From assembly GCA_016278415.1 (NCBI GenBank), contig JADQBV010000093.1, positions 1 through 6,412 of the forward strand: a stretch of DNA of 6,412 nt. Reading direction: 5' to 3'. The stretch is from Halanaerobiales bacterium (GTDB lineage Bacteria > Bacillota_F > Halanaerobiia > Halanaerobiales > DTU029). Below, piece by piece: positions 1 to 5,821 of this stretch (position 1 is its first letter; the number at the start of each line of letters is the position of its first letter). Both the position numbers and the translations under genes were made by a program. A model generated the notes under the pieces. It searched no databases, was not told the DNA's origin, and was given only the letters and a program-made list of their open reading frames with translations.

Positions 1-168
1 CCACCATTTGGCAGACCTCCAATAAGGCCCCCATATGGTAGACCGCCGTTTGGCAGACCTCCAATAAGGCCCCCATATGGTAGACCACCATTTGGAAGAC
101 CTCCAATAAGACCGCCATATGGCAGGCCACCTTTCGGAAGACCACCGATCGGTAGACCACCATATGAC
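1..168 (+). repeat. 42-bp in-frame tandem repeat, three conserved units plus one degenerate unit
   Basis: Units lie at 1-42, 43-84 and 85-126, each encoding PPFGRPPIRPPYGR. A fourth, altered unit (127-168) encodes PPFGRPPIGRPPYD. Units 1 and 2 differ at two bases, units 1 and 3 at five, and units 2 and 3 at seven. Every difference is in a third codon position and is silent. Because 42 is a multiple of three, gain or loss of units keeps the frame, so copy number may vary between strains. More copies may lie upstream of the window. Confidence 0.9.
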
Positions 169-225
169 TGGCCATATGATGACTATCGTGACGATTATGA
201 CTATGATTATAATGAACTAGATTAA
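1..225 (+). CDS. Pro/Gly/Arg-rich tandem-repeat protein, C-terminal end (5' end outside window)
   Basis: Reading frame 1 is open from the first base to TAA at 223-225 (74 residues visible). The start lies upstream of the window. Residues 1-42 are three copies of PPFGRPPIRPPYGR, followed by a degenerate copy (PPFGRPPIGRPPYD, 43-56). The sequence then switches to an acidic, Tyr-rich tail ending DDYRDDYDYDYNELD. There is no Cys, no membrane segment and no recognisable enzyme motif in the visible part. Such Pro/Gly/Arg/aromatic repeats occur in coat, cell-surface and other structural proteins of Bacillota, but a role cannot be assigned from the tail alone. Local GC is well above the surrounding AT-rich DNA, which follows from Pro/Gly/Arg codon needs rather than clearly from transfer. 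That the frame is coding is well supported: differences between the three exact repeat units are all synonymous. Confidence 0.8.
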   Translation, partial: PPFGRPPIRPPYGRPPFGRPPIRPPYGRPPFGRPPIRPPYGRPPFGRPPIGRPPYDWPYDDYRDDYDYDYNELD

Positions 226-310
226 TAAAAGATATAGAATAATAAAAGATTATAAATATAAGAAAGTATAAATCATAGATATAAATAGTGAGAAGTAATT
301 TTAAATTAGA

Positions 311-347
311 AGAGACCCCGTATAAGTTTATGATATACAGGGTCTCT
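311..347 (+). terminator. Terminator-like hairpin after the repeat protein gene
   Basis: AGAGACCC (311-318) pairs perfectly with GGGTCTCT (340-347). After one C/A mismatch the stem continues as GTATA (320-324) with TATAC (334-338), closing a 9-nt loop. The 3' side is followed by ATTTAT rather than a clean T-run, so termination strength is uncertain. It sits 86 nt after the stop of the repeat protein gene and is its most likely transcript end. Confidence 0.6.
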
Positions 348-380
348 ATTTATAGATAAAAGTACTAATAAAATAGTATT

Positions 381-418
381 ATTGAGAATGGTACAAGTAT
401 TTATAGTATTTTCTCAAT
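381..418. other. Second inverted repeat in the 226-534 intergenic region
   Basis: ATTGAGAA (381-388) is an exact inverted match to TTCTCAAT (411-418). Inside it GTAC (391-394) can pair with GTAT (406-409), including one G-U pair. No T-run follows on the plus strand, while the minus strand runs into AATACTATTTTATT. It could be a weak minus-strand terminator, an operator-like dyad for the downstream gene or a structured leader. The rest of 226-534 is AT-rich, and I see no open reading frame, tRNA or convincing sigma-A promoter in it. Confidence 0.4.
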
Positions 419-520
419 TAATGTAAAAAAATCACAAATAAAGATGCTTTAAATCGGGAATAATAATTTGTAATTACCTCAAACTAAATGAAAAATATTG
501 CATTTAATATTATTATAAAA

Positions 521-534
521 TAAGGATGGATAAA
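521..534 (+). promoter_or_regulatory. Ribosome binding site that moves the DUF2278 start to 535
   Basis: TAAGGATGG (521-529) is a near-consensus Shine-Dalgarno sequence located 5 nt before ATG 535. The alternative ATG at 526 lies inside this motif and has no usable site of its own at normal spacing. The three-residue shorter product is therefore preferred. Confidence 0.7.
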
Positions 535-1167
535 ATGTCTGAATGTAATTATGGAGTCTTGATAGGAATAGTAAGAAATATAGAGCCAGATATAGCTGAT
601 GAGAAAACACCACATTATATGCTTGTAGTAGAGACAAGTCTTAATGAGAGTTATGATGTAGCGATTAATTGTCAATCAAATGATGATAATAATCCCAGAG
701 TCTTATACTATGCTGAAGAAAATTGTAAAATTGGAGTAAGTAATATTTTAAAAACTCTGGATACTGGATTTCATGAAATTAACTATAGTAAGAATATAAA
801 CCCTGACCTTGCTATTGATTATATTCGTAGTATCTCATTAAAAAAAGATCAAATGAAATCATTACCTTATGATATTAAAGGTGAAAATGATTTAAAGGGT
901 TTTTTAGATAAGAATATAAAAATGGCATTAGACAACGAAAATATATATATTTATGTATTTGGTACTTATTTTAATAATAATGGACAAGGTGTTCACAATG
1001 TCCATATGAACCAGGGGAATCGGGACAAGCATTATGATGAGAATTGTATATACCATGATGGGTGTTTTTTTATATATTTTAAAGAGGAAGACTGTTGGAA
1101 TGCCTGTTTTCTTGCTTTTGAAAGTCAATCCTGGAATACAGATGAAAGGGGTAATCCAAAGGATTAG
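535..1167 (+). CDS. DUF2278 family protein (YukJ-like)
   Basis: This 210-residue protein matches the DUF2278 (YukJ-like) family along its whole length. The GVLIG start is at residues 7-11, HY at 27-28 and DLAIDYIRS at 91-99. LPYDIKGENDL at 110-120 corresponds to the family's LPHD-like segment. The family-defining GVHNVHMNQGN follows at 152-162, then DG at 175-176 and FLAFESQSWNTD at 192-203. The conserved His, Asn and Asp residues (H154, H157, N159, D175) look like a catalytic or metal site, but the family has no established activity that I know of. There is no signal peptide or membrane segment, so it is probably cytoplasmic. Length is normal for the family. An upstream in-frame ATG at 526 would add three residues but overlaps the Shine-Dalgarno sequence, so I start at 535. 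It has no close co-directional partner: hairpins lie on both sides, suggesting a single-gene transcript. Confidence 0.85.
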   Translation: MSECNYGVLIGIVRNIEPDIADEKTPHYMLVVETSLNESYDVAINCQSNDDNNPRVLYYAEENCKIGVSNILKTLDTGFHEINYSKNINPDLAIDYIRSISLKKDQMKSLPYDIKGENDLKGFLDKNIKMALDNENIYIYVFGTYFNNNGQGVHNVHMNQGNRDKHYDENCIYHDGCFFIYFKEEDCWNACFLAFESQSWNTDERGNPKD

Positions 1168-1242
1168 TACATTGTTGATATAAAACTAGGATTGCTTCCC
1201 TGATTATCCCTAATGTAATTGCCAAATTAACAAAATATCTAC

Positions 1243-1280
1243 AGGCTGTCAGCTATATTTGAGTAGAAGCAGCTTTTTTT
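1243..1280 (+). terminator. Intrinsic terminator after the DUF2278 gene
   Basis: AGGCTG (1243-1248) pairs with CAGCTT (1270-1275), including one G-U pair. The loop contains a small CTA/TAG inner stem (1253-1255 with 1264-1266), and a run of seven T residues (1274-1280) follows directly. The stem is short but the T-run is strong. Its position, 76 nt after the stop and just before a promoter, fits a transcript boundary. Confidence 0.6.
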
Positions 1281-1282
1281 AA

Positions 1283-1310
1283 TTGAAAATTATGTTATAT
1301 AAGGTATAAT
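1283..1310 (+). promoter_or_regulatory. Sigma-A-type promoter for the hydrolase/MerR-methyltransferase operon
   Basis: TTGAAA (1283-1288) is a 5/6 match to the -35 consensus. It is separated by 16 nt from a perfect TATAAT (1305-1310). Transcription would begin near 1317, leaving about 175 nt of untranslated leader before the hydrolase start. The promoter follows the preceding terminator by only a few bases. It lacks the 19-20 bp spacer of classic MerR-activated promoters, so it need not be under control of the downstream MerR protein. Confidence 0.6.
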
Positions 1311-1383
1311 TAAAATATATATAATTTTCTATTCAGGCTTGTATTTAAAGTAGACTATAGTATTTAGAATGGATAAATAAAAA

Positions 1384-1430
1384 AATATAAAGTGATTATC
1401 AGGTAGTTTTACTGGTTCTTTGTTTATATT
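1384..1430 (+). other. Two-tier hairpin in the long leader of the hydrolase operon
   Basis: The outer arms AATATAAA (1384-1391) and TTTATATT (1423-1430) are fully complementary. Inside, ATCAGGTA (1398-1405) pairs with TACTGGT (1410-1416) with one bulged G and one G-U pair, closing on a GTTT loop. Downstream, CCAC (1435-1438) and GTGG (1446-1449) form a further small dyad before the ribosome binding site TAAGGAGGT (1476-1484). I recognise no known riboswitch or T-box element. The function is unknown, and part of this may simply be chance in AT-rich DNA. Confidence 0.4.
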
Positions 1431-1491
1431 ATTGCCACTGTAAATGTGGAAGGTATGAATATAATAAACCCAAAATAAGGAGGTTAGATTA

Positions 1492-2265
1492 ATGGATTGG
1501 TTTGATATTACAAAATTAGATGAAAGAACTTATATAATTAGTGAAAATAAACATTATGAAGAAACTAATATATATTTTATCATCGGTCAAAAATTTAATA
1601 TTTGTATTGATTGTGGTATGGGTTTACATAAGATTGGTGATATTTTAGATAGAATTGATAGTAAAGAAAGACGGTTGATTGTAACACATTCACACTGGGA
1701 TCACATTGGAAATTGGGAACAGTTTAGTAAAGTATATTTACATAAAAAGGCAAAGGAAATACTTGCTAATGGGGGACTTACTCCCTTAAAGAAGGTTAGA
1801 AAAGATTTAATTAGGGATATTAATGAAAAGGACATACCAAAGTATTTTAATATAAATAATTATAAGATTTACAATGGAGAAAGTGGTATAGAGCTTATTA
1901 ATGGACAAACAATAAACTTAGATGATAGGCAATTAGAAATTATCTATACACCTGGTCATACTGCGGGCTCTATATCAGTCTATGAAAAAGATACAGGTTA
2001 TTTATTTGTAGGTGATTTCTTATATAGTGGAGCATTATATTGTACATCTGATAATAATGACCCTGAAGACTACTATAAGTCTCTGCATAAAATAGTGCAG
2101 AGAAATGATAAGATAACAAAAATACTATCTGGACATTATGAAGCAGATTTGGGAAAAGACTACATAAGTAAAATGTATCAGTTGTTTGTACAGCTTAAAG
2201 AAGCTGGAAAGCTAAGCAAAGGGACTGGGAACTATAAATATAATGGTATGGAAATAGTATTATAA
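1492..2265 (+). CDS. MBL-fold metallo-hydrolase (glyoxalase II/lactonase-like)
   Basis: This is a 257-residue soluble enzyme with the complete metallo-beta-lactamase-fold metal site. The HxHxDH motif is H66, H68, D70 and H71 (in THSHWDHIG), with H156 in TPGHTAGS, the bridging D175 in FVGDFLY and H215 in SGHYEAD. This arrangement is that of two-metal (usually zinc) hydrolases such as glyoxalase II and N-acyl homoserine lactonases, which open ester, thioester or lactone bonds. The substrate cannot be deduced. It is not evidently a true beta-lactamase, and there is no signal peptide. The start is supported by TAAGGAGGT 7-8 nt upstream. It is the first gene of a two-gene unit: the MerR-methyltransferase gene begins 24 nt after its stop with no terminator between, so co-transcription is very likely. 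A long leader with a hairpin precedes it. A detoxifying or resistance role is inferred from the neighbouring methyltransferase and exporter. Confidence 0.88.
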   Translation: MDWFDITKLDERTYIISENKHYEETNIYFIIGQKFNICIDCGMGLHKIGDILDRIDSKERRLIVTHSHWDHIGNWEQFSKVYLHKKAKEILANGGLTPLKKVRKDLIRDINEKDIPKYFNINNYKIYNGESGIELINGQTINLDDRQLEIIYTPGHTAGSISVYEKDTGYLFVGDFLYSGALYCTSDNNDPEDYYKSLHKIVQRNDKITKILSGHYEADLGKDYISKMYQLFVQLKEAGKLSKGTGNYKYNGMEIVL

Positions 2266-2289
2266 ATTATATAGAAGAGGTCTGATAAT

Positions 2290-3540
2290 ATGAAAATAAG
2301 CGAATTTGCCAATAGGTATGATGTTAGTAATGATACGGTCAGGTATTACATGGAGCTAAATCTATTAAACCCTGAAAAAAATGGTGGTCATTACAATTTT
2401 GATGAAAAATGTGAAGAGCAGATGAGGGAGATATTAAATTTAAAGAAGATGGATTTTTCTCTTCAGGAAATAAAAAAGATCTTTAATTTCAAGAGGATTG
2501 GTAAGTTAAGTACATATCAAAAAAATAGCTATTACCAAAGTATATACAAAAATAAATATCAGGATGTAGAGCAGAAGATTGATGATTTAAGATATGCAAA
2601 AGGTCAATTAAAAGAGGAACTATTGAAATTAGAATCGATAAATGATGACAAGATTATAAAAATTGGAATTGATCTATCAGCACTATCATTATTTGCATGT
2701 CCACATTGCAATAGTGATTTAAAACTCACAGCAGAGCGGCTTATAGACAATCAGGTCATAGAAGGAAGTTTAAATTGTAAATGTGGTGAAAGTCTTCAGA
2801 TAACAGGTGGCATCCTTTATAGTAATTTTAATAATAATGAACAAATAGGTGATGAGCATATAGAGAAGCAAATAGAAGATAACCATATTGAAGAATATAT
2901 AAATGAAGTTGACCCTGATTATATCGATATATTGTATCAGAAATTAGAGTGGTTACAGCGACAGTTTGATTTTAAAAATATTAAGAATAAGGTAATTATG
3001 GAACCTGGATCAGGCTCAGGCTTTTTTCTCAGACAGGTTTACAATGACTTATCAGAGGATAATATTTATATCTGTATCGATAAAAATCCCTATGCCAATA
3101 TTTATTTAAAGCAGTTGCTGGAAATGACAGATAAGAAGGCTAAGATTATTTTTATTACAGCTAACCTCCCTGAGATACCCCTTAGGCCTAATGCTGTAGA
3201 TCTTTTAGTAGATTTCACTGGGACTTCTTCATATTCTTTTGAAAATGAAGAATTCTTACCTGCTCTACTTGAAAAGTATATTAAGAAGAAAGCTACTATT
3301 CTGGCAACCTATATTATATATCATAAATTCGGACTAAATAATATAGTCTCAGAGCCATATAGAGATAATTTTAAATATAGTAATATTAAAAATAATCTTT
3401 TGAAATTAGAATTTGAATTAGAAAAAGAGAATAAAGATAAAATAGAAAATGTTAAGGATGGCTATGGAAAGTATGAAGAGTTCGCTCAACCGGGTGATCA
3501 GATATATGCTTATCAGGTTCTCGCTAAAAGATGGGGTTAA
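2290..3540 (+). CDS. MerR-type regulator fused to a zinc-ribbon-like segment and SAM-dependent methyltransferase
   Basis: This 416-residue protein has three recognisable parts. Residues 1-69 form a MerR winged helix-turn-helix, opening KISEFANRYDVSNDTVRYYMELNLL and continuing to MDFSLQEIKKIF. Residues 85-117 are charged and heptad-like, as in the MerR dimerisation helix. Residues 135-175 contain CPHC (C137, C140) and CKC (C163, C165) ending in ITGGIL, like the small Zn-ribbon that precedes some methyltransferases. Residues 210-416 form a Rossmann methyltransferase. Motif I is VIMEPGSGSGFF (236-247), the acidic end of beta-2 is D264 in ICIDKNP, and a motif IV-like region is NAVDLLVDFTGTSS (301-314). 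Where classical MerR proteins carry a short ligand pocket, this one carries an enzyme. It may regulate its own operon or the exporter, with SAM, substrate or metal as signal. The methylation target is unknown. The start is supported by AGAGG 9 nt upstream. The last codons form the left arm of a terminator. Confidence 0.85.
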   Translation: MKISEFANRYDVSNDTVRYYMELNLLNPEKNGGHYNFDEKCEEQMREILNLKKMDFSLQEIKKIFNFKRIGKLSTYQKNSYYQSIYKNKYQDVEQKIDDLRYAKGQLKEELLKLESINDDKIIKIGIDLSALSLFACPHCNSDLKLTAERLIDNQVIEGSLNCKCGESLQITGGILYSNFNNNEQIGDEHIEKQIEDNHIEEYINEVDPDYIDILYQKLEWLQRQFDFKNIKNKVIMEPGSGSGFFLRQVYNDLSEDNIYICIDKNPYANIYLKQLLEMTDKKAKIIFITANLPEIPLRPNAVDLLVDFTGTSSYSFENEEFLPALLEKYIKKKATILATYIIYHKFGLNNIVSEPYRDNFKYSNIKNNLLKLEFELEKENKDKIENVKDGYGKYEEFAQPGDQIYAYQVLAKRWG

Positions 3541-3552
3541 CCCCATCTTTTT
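3526..3552 (+). terminator. Perfect palindromic terminator with the MerR-methyltransferase stop codon in its loop
   Basis: AAAAGATGGGG (3526-3536) pairs with CCCCATCTTTT (3541-3551), closing on TTAA (3537-3540), and the T-run extends to 3552. Because the loop is itself self-complementary, the whole 26-nt stretch is a perfect palindrome and could act in both directions. The left arm encodes the final Lys-Arg-Trp-Gly and the TAA stop lies in the loop, so a ribosome reaching the stop would sit on the stem. Confidence 0.9.
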
Positions 3553-3586
3553 GTATTTAATAGCAAAAATAAATTAATAAAGGGTA

Positions 3587-3617
3587 TTGCGCTTGAGTAT
3601 CCCCCATTATATATACT
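3587..3617 (+). promoter_or_regulatory. Candidate long-spacer promoter for the MFS exporter gene
   Basis: TATACT (3612-3617) is a 5/6 match to the -10 consensus. A weak -35 candidate, TTGCGC (3587-3592), lies 19 nt upstream, a spacing typical of MerR-activated promoters. The spacer contains TTGAGTATCCCCC, but no clean dyad. Transcription would start near 3624, so this transcript would lack the C-run that can mask the ribosome binding site. The -35 match is poor (3/6), so this is tentative. Confidence 0.3.
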
Positions 3618-3635
3618 TTAAATATAGAAGGGGGA
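3600..3635 (+). promoter_or_regulatory. Hairpin that can sequester the exporter's ribosome binding site
   Basis: TCCCCC (3600-3605) is exactly complementary to GGGGGA (3630-3635). The G-run is the Shine-Dalgarno sequence, 7 nt before ATG 3642. The 24-nt AT-rich loop contains further TATA/ATATA pairing. In messages reading through from the upstream gene the site could be masked. In messages starting within the loop it would be free. This is seen as complementarity only and regulation is inferred. Confidence 0.5.
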
Positions 3636-3641
3636 ATTAAC

Positions 3642-4964
3642 ATGACTACAGAAACAAACATCAAATTAAAAAGAAGACGAATAAATCGAGAGAAGGGAAA
3701 TCTTTTTTTATTTCTAACAGGTAAGTCTATTTCTGTATTTGGTTCAGCAATATATGCCTTTGCTGTTGGACTTTATTTATTAAAAACTACTGGGTCTGGA
3801 CTGACCTTTGCTACTAACATAATTCTTTATACATTACCAATGGTTTTAATAAATCCCTTTGCCGGAGTTATTGCTGATAGAATTAATAAGAAGATAGTGG
3901 TTGTAGGATCTGATTTAATTAATGGTATTTTTCTATTGCTGGTCTATATACTTATCGGTAGAAATGGTTTAAGTGTTACTATGGTATATACTAGTACTTT
4001 TATAATTACTGTTCTGGCTATATTTTTCGACATTGCTATAGAGGCAGCTAAGCCTAATCTAGTTAGTAAGGAGAAATTAGTCAGTATTAATTCATTGGCT
4101 CGAGTAATAGAATCAAGTTCTTATGTGGCCGGACCTATGGTAGGTGGATTAATCTATGCCTTTATTGATATGAGATCGTTCATTTTATTTAATGGGATTT
4201 CATTTATATTGGCAGCTATTCTAGAGGTCTTTATTGATTACAATTATAATAAAAACAACGAAACGTTGGAAAAGAGTATAAATATTAAAAAGAGTATATG
4301 GTATGAAATGCAAGAGGGATATCACTACATCTTTTCAAGACAGCATATGAAGGCCCTGTTATATATTTTCACTTCACTTAATTTCGTTTTTAGTTTTTCA
4401 ATTACTGTTCCCGTACCATATTTATTAAATACCACCTGGGAAGTAGAGTCATCAATATATGGAATTATTCAGGGTGGATTTCCAGTTGGAATGATAATTG
4501 GGGCTTTATTAGTGGAAAAAGTAATGGCTAGGATCAGTTATAGTAAATTATTAAAAAGAATCAATTACTCAGCTGCTTTTGGGGTTTTAGCATTTTCACT
4601 ACCACTAATTATTTTCCCTAGTGTCCCTAGTCAAATTTTTACTCTGATTTATTATACAATATTAATGCTAGTAAGTGGTGTAATTGTCTCCTGGGTTGAT
4701 ATACCATTAAGTGTTTTACTACAGCAAATAGTACCTGAAAGGATATTGGGAAGGGTAATTAGTGTAAAGTTGAGTATTGTTAAATTAATTGTTCCCATTG
4801 CCTTGTTGGTATCTGGTTACTTAGTAAACCTAATATCACCTTTGTTCCTATTTCTTATTGGTTTTATTCTTTTTACTTCATTTAATATCTGGTTTTTTGC
4901 TTCAAATCTGGGGAAGAAGTTTACTACTGTTAGTAGGTTAGAAATGGAAGAGAAAGCAAGTTAA
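3642..4964 (+). CDS. MFS efflux transporter (macrolide-efflux/MefA-like branch)
   Basis: This 440-residue integral membrane protein has about twelve hydrophobic segments, starting near residue 21 after a basic cytoplasmic N-terminus (KLKRRRINREK). MFS motif A is present between helices 2 and 3 as GVIADRINKK (75-84). The AKPNLVSKEKLVSINSLARVIESSSYVAGP stretch (136-165), in the helix 4-5 region, and PERILGRVISV (365-375) in the second half are typical of the exporter branch that includes MefA-type macrolide pumps. It would be a proton-driven drug or metabolite exporter in the cytoplasmic membrane. Similarity to that branch does not establish macrolides as substrate. The central loop near residues 200-225 separates the two six-helix halves, and length is normal. 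It follows the MerR-methyltransferase gene by 101 nt containing a terminator, a candidate promoter and a hairpin over the ribosome binding site, so its expression may be separately controlled. No terminator is evident after its stop. Confidence 0.87.
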   Translation: MTTETNIKLKRRRINREKGNLFLFLTGKSISVFGSAIYAFAVGLYLLKTTGSGLTFATNIILYTLPMVLINPFAGVIADRINKKIVVVGSDLINGIFLLLVYILIGRNGLSVTMVYTSTFIITVLAIFFDIAIEAAKPNLVSKEKLVSINSLARVIESSSYVAGPMVGGLIYAFIDMRSFILFNGISFILAAILEVFIDYNYNKNNETLEKSINIKKSIWYEMQEGYHYIFSRQHMKALLYIFTSLNFVFSFSITVPVPYLLNTTWEVESSIYGIIQGGFPVGMIIGALLVEKVMARISYSKLLKRINYSAAFGVLAFSLPLIIFPSVPSQIFTLIYYTILMLVSGVIVSWVDIPLSVLLQQIVPERILGRVISVKLSIVKLIVPIALLVSGYLVNLISPLFLFLIGFILFTSFNIWFFASNLGKKFTTVSRLEMEEKAS

Positions 4965-5050
4965 AATCAACTTTAAATAGGATTATCAAACATAATAAAT
5001 TGAATAAAAAAGTTTTTATATGAGAAGATATTATAAAGGAGATAAGCAAA

Positions 5051-5764
5051 ATGAAGCAAGTTATAGTATTTATTATCACGGTAATATTCACTTTCACGTT
5101 TAATGTTAATGCTCACAAACCAATAGACACCTCAGGGGAAGCTAGCATAGATGAGCCGATAGTAATTCAAAATCATCAGATATCCTGGGTAGCATATAAT
5201 CAATTAACAGAACCATTTGATACAGACTATTATAAATTACTGTCAGTTGAGAAAGGAGAAAGGATATATCTGTCAGTTCTTATTCCTTATATTAAAAGAT
5301 TAAAGGATTTTGAACCTACTATTGCAGTTATTGGGCCTGGTTTAAGTAAAGACTATGATGGATTAGATAAAGAAAATATTCAAGAATTAATTACCTTAAC
5401 AAATAAACAAGGTATTATTGTTAGACAATATAGAAGGGAAGGTAATACTTTTTTTGAACCGTTCACTCAGACAAGGTATTGGGAAAAACAGAAAATGAAT
5501 ATAGAAGTCCCTGTAGATGGAGATTATTATGTGGCTGTGTTTGATATTAAAGGTGATGCAGATAAGTATGTCTTGTCTATAGGCAAAGAAGAAAAGTGGG
5601 GAGTTAAAGATTTATTGAAAATGCCTGCTATATGGTGGAATGTTAGAATGTTTGTAGAACAAAAATGGTCGACCTATGTTATAACAGGACTTTTTTTCCT
5701 TTTGACTATAAGCGGCTTCTATTTCATAATAAAGAAAATAAGTACTATGATTTTATCAAAATAA
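5051..5764 (+). CDS. Secreted beta-sandwich (PPC-like) protein with C-terminal membrane anchor
   Basis: This 237-residue protein begins with a hydrophobic signal peptide (residues 1-21, probable cleavage after NVNA), followed by an extracytoplasmic domain. The DTDYYKLLSVEKGERIYLSVLIP segment (58-80) resembles the pre-peptidase C-terminal (PPC) type beta-sandwich, as do IEVPVDGDYYVAVFD (151-165) and ADKYVLSIG (170-178). A Trp-rich juxtamembrane stretch with MPAIWWNVRMF (191-201) leads to one transmembrane helix (about 207-227) and a short basic cytoplasmic tail. The predicted topology is type I: outside domain, single anchor, no catalytic motif seen. It may be an accessory or binding protein, and I do not recognise a named family with confidence. 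The start is set by AAAGGAGA 8-9 nt upstream. It lies 86 nt after the exporter gene with no terminator or clear promoter between, so read-through from the exporter is possible. The downstream gene is convergent. Confidence 0.75.
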   Translation: MKQVIVFIITVIFTFTFNVNAHKPIDTSGEASIDEPIVIQNHQISWVAYNQLTEPFDTDYYKLLSVEKGERIYLSVLIPYIKRLKDFEPTIAVIGPGLSKDYDGLDKENIQELITLTNKQGIIVRQYRREGNTFFEPFTQTRYWEKQKMNIEVPVDGDYYVAVFDIKGDADKYVLSIGKEEKWGVKDLLKMPAIWWNVRMFVEQKWSTYVITGLFFLLTISGFYFIIKKISTMILSK

Positions 5765-5821
5765 TTACAAGAAAAGAAAATTTAATCGAAATAATAACTA
5801 TGATTTAGGTGCTGAGGCTTG

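Noticed and set aside
1..168. CRISPR-like array
   Set aside because: The 42-bp units are contiguous with no spacers and are in-frame coding repeats.
223..250. Direct repeat TAATAAAAGAT at 223-233 and 240-250
   Set aside because: Eleven A/T-dominated bases in very AT-rich DNA are easily chance. It is not flanked by an insertion or any mobile gene.
484..675. Minus-strand open frame of 63 codons
   Set aside because: It overlaps the well-supported DUF2278 gene, has the biased hydrophobic composition expected from antisense of AT-rich coding DNA, and no ribosome binding site was recognised.
928..1128. Minus-strand open frame of 66 codons
   Set aside because: It is entirely antisense to conserved DUF2278 motifs, with Ile/Thr/Lys-rich low-complexity content and no supporting context.
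1180..1217. TAGGAT/ATCCCTA partial dyad after the DUF2278 gene
   Set aside because: It needs a bulge and a long loop, and the stronger hairpin with a seven-T run at 1243-1280 explains termination better.
1492..2265. True beta-lactamase
   Set aside because: The metal-site pattern, with D70-H71 and a bridging D175, the final H215 and no signal peptide, fits glyoxalase II/lactonase-type MBL hydrolases better than secreted class B beta-lactamases.
5005..5020. ATAAAAA / TTTTTAT inverted repeat between the exporter and beta-sandwich genes
   Set aside because: The stem is all A/T with only a 2-nt loop and would not form a stable terminator.
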